From Aromatoleum sp. (lineage in GTDB: Bacteria; Pseudomonadota; Gammaproteobacteria; Burkholderiales; Casimicrobiaceae), in assembly GCA_010365205.1 (NCBI GenBank), contig JAAFGU010000124.1, positions 1 through 6,990 on the forward strand: a DNA stretch of 6,990 nucleotides, read 5' to 3'. This document shows, one piece after another, positions 1 to 6,088 of this stretch (position 1 is its first letter; the number at the start of each line of letters is the position of its first letter). Below the pieces are notes generated by a model. It was not told the DNA's origin, ran no database searches, and worked only from the letters and a program-made list of their open reading frames with translations. The position numbers and the translations under genes are program-made.

Positions 1-13
1 GTGATGGTCGGGC

Positions 14-50
14 CTCGCGCAGGCGCCCCGAGGAGGGCGGCCTGCGCGAG
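14..50 (-). terminator. GC-rich hairpin just past the transporter stop codon (possible terminator)
   Basis: An 11-bp perfect inverted repeat is formed by ctcgcgcaggc (14-24) and gcctgcgcgag (40-50). It continues inward as gccc (25-28) against gggc (35-38), with one bulged base at 39 and a six-base loop. It begins 14 bases beyond the transporter stop codon on the minus strand, so it is placed as a terminator would be. There is no T-tract after it on the minus strand, so a classical intrinsic terminator is not supported. It may instead protect the mRNA 3' end or be a dispersed repeat. Confidence 0.4.
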
Positions 51-64
51 CGCGCGGGAATTCG

Positions 65-1324
65 CTAGTCCGGCGACGCGACTCGCCGTTCCGCCGGCAG
101 CAGCAGCACCGCCGCCGCCGTTGCTGTCGAGATCGCCGCGAGGATCAGCAACAGCGTCGTGAAGCCGGCGGCCTTCACCAGAGGGCCGAGGAGGTACACC
201 GCGAGCGAAGCGATGCCGAACGAGACGGTCAGGCGGATGCCCGCGACGCGGGAACGCATCCGGTCGTCGACGTAGCGGACGACGATCGCGTCGGTGAAGG
301 GAATGGCGCCGAACACGAACGCCATGTAGACGACCGCGAGCGTGTACAGCGTCCAGCCCTCGGCATGGGTGGCGAGCAGGAACAGCGGGATCTGCACCAG
401 CACGATGGCGAAATAGAGCCGCTTCAGCGGATAGCGGTCGATCGCCCGACCGACGATCACCTGCGCGAACGACGCGATGACGTAGACGGCGGCCAGCAGC
501 GCGCCCAGCAGCGCCGGGTCGCGCGTGATCTCGGCCATCCGTTCGCGCAGGAACTCGCCGTTGCCGTTGGTGGTGAAATTGAAGATGAGGCTGGCACAGG
601 TCGACGTCAGCGTGACCACCAGCAGCGCGCGCGCGATCACGCCGGGCGGGAGGTCCAGCTCTCTCGGCGCGCGCCGCGATGGCGGCGTCGCCTCGTGCGG
701 AGCGACACGGGCGAAGACGATGCCGCAGCCAATGGCGACGACGCCGGGCACGACGAACGCCGCGCGCCAGCCGAAATACTTGACGAGGAAACCGGTCGAC
801 AGTGCCGCGGCGGCGATGCCCAGATTGCCGGCGAGCCCGTTGACCCCGATCACCGCCCCCGGGCGCAACGTGCCCTGCACCAGCATCGGAATGCCGACCG
901 GGTGGTAGATCGCCGAAAACGCGCCCATCAGCGTCAGCGCGCCGGCGAGCTGCCACGGGCCCTGCACCGCCGCGACCAGCAGCGACGAGACGCCGATGCC
1001 GAAGAAGAACACCAGCATCATCGCCCGCCGTCCCCAGTGGTCCCCCAGGCGCCCGGCTGGCAGCGAGCCCAGCCCGAACAGCACGAACGCGCCGGCGGCG
1101 TACGGCATCAGGTCCTCCCACCGCGCGATGCCAAAATCGGCCGCGATCGCGCCGACCGCCGTGGCGAAGATCAGCAGCATCAGGTGGTCGATCGAATGCC
1201 CGACATTGAGCATCAGCGCCGCGGCGCCGATGTGGCGGACGGCTTCGCCCGGCGGCGAGTTCACGCCGAGGAGGGGCGGCGATGCGGCCACGGGGGCGGT
1301 AACGGCCGAAGGCGGGGGCGGCAT
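65..1324 (-). CDS. Major facilitator superfamily (MFS) transporter, substrate unknown
   Basis: This is a 419-residue inner-membrane secondary transporter with the usual MFS length and about 12 hydrophobic helices. After a proline-rich, non-membrane N-terminus (residues 1-30), helix 1 starts near residue 33. The loop between helices 2 and 3 carries MFS motif A as GRLGDHWGRR (91-100). The matching loop in the second half reads GRAIDRYPLKR (292-302), as expected from the internal duplication. IYHPVG (139-144) in helix 4 recurs in several MFS drug and organic-acid branches. A hydrophilic stretch (about 207-228) is the central loop between the two six-helix halves. ATG at 1324 is taken as the start, although no clear Shine-Dalgarno sequence precedes it; GTG at 1264 would remove the proline-rich lead. 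It is divergent from icmF and could share its regulatory region, but its substrate cannot be read from sequence. MFS assignment is firm; any finer function is not. Confidence 0.93.
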   Translation of the reverse strand: MPPPPSAVTAPVAASPPLLGVNSPPGEAVRHIGAAALMLNVGHSIDHLMLLIFATAVGAIAADFGIARWEDLMPYAAGAFVLFGLGSLPAGRLGDHWGRRAMMLVFFFGIGVSSLLVAAVQGPWQLAGALTLMGAFSAIYHPVGIPMLVQGTLRPGAVIGVNGLAGNLGIAAAALSTGFLVKYFGWRAAFVVPGVVAIGCGIVFARVAPHEATPPSRRAPRELDLPPGVIARALLVVTLTSTCASLIFNFTTNGNGEFLRERMAEITRDPALLGALLAAVYVIASFAQVIVGRAIDRYPLKRLYFAIVLVQIPLFLLATHAEGWTLYTLAVVYMAFVFGAIPFTDAIVVRYVDDRMRSRVAGIRLTVSFGIASLAVYLLGPLVKAAGFTTLLLILAAISTATAAAVLLLPAERRVASPD

Positions 1325-1350
1325 GAGCAGCAGGCGGCGAGGCGGGAAGG

Positions 1351-1380
1351 CAGATGAGGGCAGATGAGGGCAGGTGAAAG
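1351..1380. repeat. 10-bp tandem repeat upstream of the transporter gene
   Basis: The unit cagatgaggg occurs twice without a gap (1351-1360, 1361-1370), followed by a degenerate third unit, caggtgaaag (1371-1380). It lies 27 to 56 bases upstream of the transporter start, so it would fall in that gene's leader or core promoter. It may be simple slippage DNA; no known binding site is recognised. Confidence 0.7.
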
Positions 1381-1452
1381 CGTTACTCTACCCCACCGGC
1401 TTTCCCCTAAGGACGCCACCAGAGGATCTGCCGCTACCGGGGAAAACTGATG

Positions 1453-1481
1453 TTGACGTTTACGTTAACGTCAAGTACGCT
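1453..1481 (+). promoter_or_regulatory. Predicted icmF promoter with LiuR-like (MerR-family) palindromic operator
   Basis: Half-sites TTGACGTT (1453-1460) and AACGTCAA (1467-1474) are exact reverse complements around a central ACGT (1462-1465). Only the pair 1461/1466 breaks the 22-bp symmetry. The left end doubles as a -35 box, TTGACG (1453-1458, five of six consensus bases). A weak -10, TACGCT (1476-1481), follows after a 17-base spacer. An operator lying between -35 and -10 is the classic MerR-family arrangement, although many MerR promoters have a longer 19-20-base spacer. As I recall it, the LiuR operator in proteobacteria is an inverted repeat built on TTTACGT-AACGTAAA; this site resembles it, and an acyl-CoA mutase downstream fits. 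Palindrome and spacing are seen directly; the regulator's identity is inferred. The start of transcription would fall near 1488, giving a leader of about 300 bases. The symmetry could also serve the divergent transporter, but the best minus-strand -10 is poor. Confidence 0.65.
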
Positions 1482-1509
1482 GACCGGCCCTGCTGGAGAT
1501 GGCCGGCGT

Positions 1510-1537
1510 GGCCTGAAAACCGGGGCCTGAAAACCGG
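1510..1537. repeat. 14-bp perfect tandem duplication at the edge of the REP-like cluster
   Basis: The unit ggcctgaaaaccgg appears at 1510-1523 and again at 1524-1537. The second unit overlaps the start of REP-like copy A, so the duplication probably copied the left edge of that element. It may be a replication-slippage or insertion-associated scar. Confidence 0.75.
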
Positions 1538-1658
1538 GACGCACCACGTTTTTTTCCAATGGACCGAAAACCGCGAAACCGGGGACGCACCACGTTTTCC
1601 AACGGACCTGCGGCTGGCTGGCGGCGTGCCGCGGAAAACGTGGTGCGTCCCGGTTTTC
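1529..1658. repeat. REP/REPIN-like cluster: two direct and one inverted copy
   Basis: A core reading gacgcaccacgtt occurs on the plus strand as copy A (1538-1550) and copy B (1584-1596), 46 bases apart. It occurs inverted as copy C (aacgtggtgcgtc, within 1633-1660). Copy A at 1529-1552 is a perfect 24-base reverse complement of C at 1635-1658. Copy B at 1582-1600 is a perfect 19-base reverse complement of C at 1633-1651, and pairing continues past one bulged G at 1581. The sequence following A and B is also similar (ccaatggacc, ccaacggacc). Two short repeats facing each other across about 32 bases match the layout of REPINs, which are mobilised by REP-associated tyrosine transposases (RAYTs). 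I recall near-identical sequences being dispersed in betaproteobacterial genomes. No transposase lies in the window. Downstream of the predicted promoter, this would be transcribed in the icmF leader. Confidence 0.75.
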
Positions 1659-1676
1659 CGGGTTTAGAAGCGTCAG

Positions 1677-1739
1677 CGACCCGGCGGCACCGTCCCGCTC
1701 GCCGCCCGCTGCAGGAGTAAGCTTCCCGACCCGGCGGCA
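1677..1739. repeat. 13-bp direct repeat upstream of icmF
   Basis: The sequence cgacccggcggca is found at 1677-1689 and again at 1727-1739, exactly 50 bases apart. It lies between the REP-like cluster and the icmF ribosome binding site. The intervening DNA includes an AGGAG (1713-1717) that is not followed by a usable start codon. It is too short and GC-rich to assign a function. Confidence 0.6.
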
Positions 1740-1776
1740 AGTTCATTTGGGCTCCCCCCGGCCGCCCCGACGCACC

Positions 1777-1782
1777 GAGAGG
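1777..1782 (+). promoter_or_regulatory. Shine-Dalgarno site that sets the icmF start
   Basis: GAGAGG lies six bases before the ATG at 1789. The frame is open further upstream to a TTG at 1747, but that codon has no ribosome binding site at a workable distance. The extra 14 residues (rich in Pro and Arg) also do not resemble the family's N-terminus. The ATG at 1789 is therefore preferred. Confidence 0.75.
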
Positions 1783-1788
1783 TTCGCG

Positions 1789-4700
1789 ATGACCGATCTT
1801 TCGATCAGCCAGCCGCCGCAGGTCTACACGCCTGTCAACAAGGTCCGCTTTGTCACCGCGGCGAGCCTCTTCGACGGCCACGACGCGTCGATCAACATCA
1901 TGCGGCGCATCCTGCAGGCCTCCGGCTGCGAGGTGATCCACCTCGGCCACAACCGCTCGGTCGAGGAGATCGTCAACTGCGCGCTGCAAGAAGACGCGCA
2001 CGGCATCGCGATCTCTTCGTACCAGGGCGGCCACGTCGAGTTCTTCAAGTACATGCTCGATCTTTTGCGTCAGCGCGGCGCCGCCAAGATCAAGGTGTTC
2101 GGCGGCGGCGGCGGCGTGATTGTCCCCGCCGAGATCAAGGAGCTGCATGACTACGGCGTGACGCGCATTTTTTCGCCGCAGGATGGCCAGAAGCTCGGCC
2201 TGCAGGGGATGATCAACGAAATCGTCGCCGCCTGCGACGTCGATCTCACCAAGGATCTGCCGGCCGATCTGTCCACGCTGACCTCGGGCGACGCTTACGC
2301 CCGCACCCGCGCGCTGGCACGGATGATCACCGGCCTCGAAGCGGGGACGGTGCCGGCGACCACGCGCGACGCTCTGCTCGCCACGGCGGCCAAGGCCGCG
2401 ACGCCGACGCTCGGCATCACCGGCACCGGCGGCGCGGGCAAAAGCTCGTTGACCGACGAGCTCGTCCGCCGCTTCCGCATCGACCAGCAGGACAAGCTCA
2501 GGATCGCGATCATCTCGATCGATCCGTCGCGGAAGAAGTCCGGCGGCGCGCTGCTCGGCGACCGCATCCGGATGAACGCGATCGAGCATCCCAACATCTA
2601 CATGCGTTCGCTGGCCACGCGAGACTCGTTTGCGTCACCCGGCAGCGAGATCAGCAGGGCGCTGCCCGACGTGATCGCGGCGTGCAAGGTCGCCGGCTTC
2701 GATCTGGTGATCGTCGAGACTTCGGGCATCGGTCAGGGCGACGCGGCGATCGTCCCGCACGTCGGCTGTTCGCTGTACGTGATGACGCCCGAGTTCGGCG
2801 CCGCGAGCCAGCTCGAAAAGATCGACATGCTCGACTTCGCCGACTTCGTTGCGATCAACAAGTTCGACCGCAAAGGCGCCGCCGACGCGCAACGCGACGT
2901 GCGCAAGCAGTACCAGCGCAATCGCGAGCTGTTCAAAACGCCGCCCGGCGAGATGCCGGTGTTCGGCACGATGGCGGCGCGCTTCAACGACGACGGCGTC
3001 ACCGCGCTCTATCAGGCGCTTACGGTGAAGCTCGCGACGCAGGGTCTCGAGCTCGCGCCGGGCAAGCTGCCGCCTGCGCCTACCCGGCACTCGACCGGCC
3101 AGAACGCGATCGTGCCGCCCGCGCGCGTCCGCTATCTTTCCGAGATCGCCGACGCGGTGCGCGGCTACCATCGCTGGGTCGCCGAGCAGAGCCGCATCGC
3201 GCGTGAGCGGCAGCAGCTGCGCGAGTCGCGGCGGATGATGGCGACCGAATGCAAGCCCCTGGCAAAACGCGCCGGCGACGCCAAGGCGCAGGCGGCCCTC
3301 GACTGCAAGACCGAGTTCGCGGCCCTTGACGCGCTGGCCGCCGATCGCGATGCGAAGCTCGACGCGCGCGCGAAAAAGCTCCTCGAGATGTGGCCGAAGA
3401 CGAAGGCCGCCTACGCCGGCGACGAGTACGTGGTGAAAATCCGCGACAGGGAGATCCGCACGGCGCTCACGACGACGACGCTCTCCGGCACCAAGCTGCG
3501 CAAGGTCGCGCTGCCGGCGTTTGAGGACGAGGGCGAGATCCTGCGCTGGCAGCTCCGCGAAAACGTTCCGGGCAGCTTCCCCTTCACCGCCGGCGTGTTC
3601 GCGTTCAAGCGCGAGAACGAAGACCCGACGCGGATGTTCGCCGGCGAGGGCGACCCGTTTCGCACCAACCGGCGCTTTCACCTGCTCGCCGACCGGATGC
3701 CGGCAAAGCGGCTGTCCACCGCGTTCGATTCGGTCACGCTGTACGGCAACGATCCTGACCTGCGGCCCGATATCTACGGCAAGGTCGGCAATTCCGGCGT
3801 GTCGATCGCCACGCTCGACGATCTCAAGGTGCTGTACTCGGGGTTCGATCTCTGCGACCCCGCGACCAGCGTGTCGATGACCATCAACGGCCCGGCGCCG
3901 TCGATCCTCGCGATGTACCTGAACGCGGCGATCGACCAGCAGTTCGACAAGTTTCGCGCCGACAACGGCCGCGACCCCACCGACAACGAAGCGGACAAGA
4001 TCCGCGCGTGGACGTTGTCGACGGTCCGCGGCACCGTGCAGGCCGACATCCTGAAGGAAGACCAGGGCCAGAACACCTGCATCTTCGCGACCGAGTTCAG
4101 CCTCAAAGTGATGGGCGACATCCAGCAATACTTCGTCCACCACGACGTGAAGAACTTCTACTCGGTGTCGATTTCCGGCTATCACATCGCCGAGGCGGGA
4201 GCGAACCCGATCTCGCAGCTCGCGTTCACGCTGGCCAACGGCTTCACCTTCGTCGAGGGCTATCTCGCGCGTGGCATGCACATCGACGACTTCGCGCCGA
4301 ACCTGTCGTTCTTCTTTTCCAACGGCATGGACCCGGAATACGCGGTGCTTGGCCGCGTCGCCCGTCGCATCTGGGCGGTGGCGATGAAAAACAAGTACGG
4401 CGCCAACGACCGCAGCCAGAAGCTGAAGTACCACGTCCAGACATCGGGCCGCTCGCTCCACGCGCAGGAGATCGCGTTCAACGACATCCGGACGACGCTG
4501 CAGGCGCTGATCGCCGTCTACGACAACTGCAACTCGCTGCACACCAATGCCTACGACGAAGCGATCACGACGCCGACCGAGGAAAGTGTCCGCCGCGCGG
4601 TCGCGATCCAGATGGTGATCAATCGCGAATGGGGCCTCGCGAAAAACGAGAACCCGAACCAGGGTGCGTTCATCATCGAGGAGCTGACCGACCTGGTCGA

Positions 4701-5127
4701 AGAAGCGGTGCTGAAGGAATTCGAGGCGATCAGCGAGCGCGGCGGCGTGCTGGGCGCGATGGAGACCGGCTACCAGCGCGGCAGGATACAGGAAGAGTCG
4801 ATGGTCTACGAGCACAGGAAGCACGACGGCTCGTACCCGATCATCGGCGTCAACACGTTCCGCAATCCGGACGCCAACCCGCCGCCGCAGAAGGTCGAAC
4901 TCGCCCGCTCGACCGATGAAGAAAAGCAGTCGCAGCTCGCGCGCCTCGCCGACTTCCACAAGCAGCACGAAAAGGAAGCGCCGGCCGCGCTGGCGAAGCT
5001 GAAGCGGGTCGTGATCGAGAACGGCAACGTGTTCGCCGAGTTGATGAACACCGTGCGCGTGTGCTCGCTTGGGCAGGTCACGCGCGCGCTGTTCGAGGTG
5101 GGGGGGCAGTACCGCAGGAGCATGTGA
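1789..5127 (+). CDS. icmF: Fused isobutyryl-CoA mutase, adenosylcobalamin-dependent (IcmF)
   Basis: This 1112-residue cytoplasmic enzyme carries out the radical interconversion of isobutyryl-CoA and n-butyryl-CoA using coenzyme B12. It links valine and branched-acid breakdown to beta-oxidation. All parts are present at normal length. The N-terminal B12 domain has D29 and the cobalt-ligating H31 in DGHDAS (29-34), then HLGHNRS. The MeaB-like GTPase domain, which loads and protects the cofactor, has P-loop GTGGAGKS (212-219), GGALLGDRIRMN (252-263), ETSGIGQGD (310-318) and the guanine-recognising NKFD (357-360). A charged helical linker spans about 449-560. The mutase barrel follows. F617 (in RMFAG) aligns with the methylmalonyl-CoA mutase tyrosine in RQYAG, and Q761 (in QGQNT) with its substrate-carboxylate arginine. 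Phe plus Gln is the isobutyryl-CoA mutase pair. H799 in SGYH matches the catalytic histidine. The gene appears single-cistron, under the operator-promoter at 1453-1481. Confidence 0.97.
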   Translation: MTDLSISQPPQVYTPVNKVRFVTAASLFDGHDASINIMRRILQASGCEVIHLGHNRSVEEIVNCALQEDAHGIAISSYQGGHVEFFKYMLDLLRQRGAAKIKVFGGGGGVIVPAEIKELHDYGVTRIFSPQDGQKLGLQGMINEIVAACDVDLTKDLPADLSTLTSGDAYARTRALARMITGLEAGTVPATTRDALLATAAKAATPTLGITGTGGAGKSSLTDELVRRFRIDQQDKLRIAIISIDPSRKKSGGALLGDRIRMNAIEHPNIYMRSLATRDSFASPGSEISRALPDVIAACKVAGFDLVIVETSGIGQGDAAIVPHVGCSLYVMTPEFGAASQLEKIDMLDFADFVAINKFDRKGAADAQRDVRKQYQRNRELFKTPPGEMPVFGTMAARFNDDGVTALYQALTVKLATQGLELAPGKLPPAPTRHSTGQNAIVPPARVRYLSEIADAVRGYHRWVAEQSRIARERQQLRESRRMMATECKPLAKRAGDAKAQAALDCKTEFAALDALAADRDAKLDARAKKLLEMWPKTKAAYAGDEYVVKIRDREIRTALTTTTLSGTKLRKVALPAFEDEGEILRWQLRENVPGSFPFTAGVFAFKRENEDPTRMFAGEGDPFRTNRRFHLLADRMPAKRLSTAFDSVTLYGNDPDLRPDIYGKVGNSGVSIATLDDLKVLYSGFDLCDPATSVSMTINGPAPSILAMYLNAAIDQQFDKFRADNGRDPTDNEADKIRAWTLSTVRGTVQADILKEDQGQNTCIFATEFSLKVMGDIQQYFVHHDVKNFYSVSISGYHIAEAGANPISQLAFTLANGFTFVEGYLARGMHIDDFAPNLSFFFSNGMDPEYAVLGRVARRIWAVAMKNKYGANDRSQKLKYHVQTSGRSLHAQEIAFNDIRTTLQALIAVYDNCNSLHTNAYDEAITTPTEESVRRAVAIQMVINREWGLAKNENPNQGAFIIEELTDLVEEAVLKEFEAISERGGVLGAMETGYQRGRIQEESMVYEHRKHDGSYPIIGVNTFRNPDANPPPQKVELARSTDEEKQSQLARLADFHKQHEKEAPAALAKLKRVVIENGNVFAELMNTVRVCSLGQVTRALFEVGGQYRRSM

Positions 5128-5245
5128 GTTCGCCGCAGCGACACCCGCTCGCCATCGGGTCCAGGTCGGGATGACCGTGCAGCGAGAGACCGCCGAGGTG
5201 TGGATCCGCGGGCACCGCCAGCCGTAGCCAGCGCAGACGCCATCA

Positions 5246-6088
5246 ATGCCCGACGCCGATCATGTGAAGGTGAGTTGCCTTCTGGTGGCGCTGCCGATCC
5301 CGCAGCGCCTGCCGTATTTCTCGTGCAGCGTCGCCGCGTATTGCCGGCAGACGCATTCCAATACGGAGCTGGTGATCGTCCTCGACGAGGGCACGGCCGA
5401 TGCGCGAGCGTCGATCGCTGCGCAAGTCGCCTCCCTCGGGCGCCAAGATATCCGGATCGTCGAACCTTCCGGCAGGTGCTCGCTGGGCGCGCTGCGCAAC
5501 GTCAGCGTCGACCACGCGCGCGGCGATGTCCTTTGCCAATGGGACGATGACGATCTGCACCATCCGAAGCGCGTCGAGCGGCAACTCGAGGCACTGCTTA
5601 CGTCCGGCGGCGACGCTGTCTACCTCGAGGACGCAATGCAGTACTTTCCGGACTCGCGAACGCTCTATTGGACGAACTGGCGCGCGACCGAGGCGAAGGG
5701 CCTGCCCGGCACGCTGATGTGCCGGCGAGCGGCGCCGATCCGCTACCCCGAGACCGGGGCCGACGCCACGCTCGGCGAAGATTCGGCGGTGTCGATGCAG
5801 TTGCAGCGACAGAGCGGCTTCCACGTTCTGACGGGTGCGCCGCACCTATACGTCTACGTCAGCCACGGCGCCAATTCGTGGGAAGCCGAACATCATCGGA
5901 TGCTCGCGCGCGAATTGAGCATTTCGAAGGCGCTGCTGCGCCGCCGTGAAACGCAGCTGCGCGAAGGTCTTGCCTCGTTCGACTTCGGTCCCGGCGTCGT
6001 GACGGTGCAGGGCTACAACGGGTTCGCATTCACCCTCGACGCCGCGCCGTCGGAGTCGGCGGCATCGCGGCACGCCTCGGCGCCATGA
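5246..6088 (+). CDS. Family 2 (GT-A fold) glycosyltransferase
   Basis: This is a 280-residue soluble protein that probably transfers a sugar from a nucleotide-sugar donor to an unknown acceptor in the cytoplasm. It has the GT2 order: an opening beta strand VSCLLVALP (9-17), ELVIVLDEGT (41-50), GALRNVSVDHARGD (81-94, the family's GxxRN helix), and the metal- and nucleotide-binding acidic cluster QWDDDD (98-103). An acidic LGED (176-179) is where the catalytic base is usually found, and VSHGANSW (205-212) carries a conserved-looking His. No membrane segment or signal peptide is seen, unlike polymer-extruding GT2 synthases. ATG 5246 is the first start after an in-frame stop at 5225. It has no clear ribosome binding site, and GTG 5264 is an alternative. 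The gene is 118 bases after icmF with no obvious promoter or terminator between them. Its last 76 bases overlap the convergent transglutaminase-like gene. Donor and acceptor are unknown. Confidence 0.88.
   Translation: MPDADHVKVSCLLVALPIPQRLPYFSCSVAAYCRQTHSNTELVIVLDEGTADARASIAAQVASLGRQDIRIVEPSGRCSLGALRNVSVDHARGDVLCQWDDDDLHHPKRVERQLEALLTSGGDAVYLEDAMQYFPDSRTLYWTNWRATEAKGLPGTLMCRRAAPIRYPETGADATLGEDSAVSMQLQRQSGFHVLTGAPHLYVYVSHGANSWEAEHHRMLARELSISKALLRRRETQLREGLASFDFGPGVVTVQGYNGFAFTLDAAPSESAASRHASAP

Larger units (their letters stand above)
1325..1788. other. Divergent intergenic region between the transporter and icmF
   Basis: This stretch of about 460 bases has no convincing gene. From left to right it holds a 10-bp tandem repeat, a palindromic operator set in a promoter facing icmF, a 14-bp tandem duplication running into a cluster of REP-like repeats, and a 13-bp direct repeat before the icmF ribosome binding site. 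Both flanking genes are transcribed outward, so both of their promoters must lie here or the genes are silent. An open frame at 1374-1667 runs straight through the operator and the repeats, and it is not considered coding. Confidence 0.8.

Noticed and set aside
365..1357. A 330-codon plus-strand frame opposite the transporter
   Set aside because: The protein is a Gln/Arg/His-rich shadow typical of the complement of a GC-rich membrane protein gene. No domain is recognisable, and the transporter frame is convincing.
1401..1445. A 7-bp inverted repeat, tttcccc (1401-1407) and ggggaaa (1439-1445), just before the promoter
   Set aside because: It is short with a long loop and has no known family match. 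Chance pairing is likely in this composition.
1549..1555. A run of seven Ts in the icmF leader, considered as an intrinsic terminator or attenuator
   Set aside because: No stable hairpin immediately precedes it. The strong pairing partner (copy C) lies downstream, so it does not have terminator geometry.
1374..1667. A 97-codon plus-strand frame in the intergenic region
   Set aside because: It spans the palindromic operator and all three REP-like copies, whose sequence alone creates the reading. No ribosome binding site or protein-like pattern supports it.
1471..2589. A 372-codon minus-strand frame crossing the repeat cluster and the icmF N-terminus
   Set aside because: It passes through the operator edge and the REP-like repeats, has Arg/Ala/Asp-rich low-complexity composition, and lies opposite a certain gene.
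2635..4968. A 777-codon open frame antisense to icmF, with no stop over more than 2.3 kb
   Set aside because: The translation is rich in Arg, Val, Asp and His with no recognisable domain. It mirrors the strong codon-position GC bias of icmF, and long antisense frames are expected opposite such genes.
5171..5227. An 18-codon frame with a weak AGG-type site upstream of the glycosyltransferase, in the same frame
   Set aside because: It is too short and weakly supported to call a leader peptide or a broken N-terminus, since the downstream protein already starts with a complete first beta strand. The rest of 5128-5245 shows no clear promoter, and only a weak 5-bp stem (acccg/cgggt near 5143-5161).
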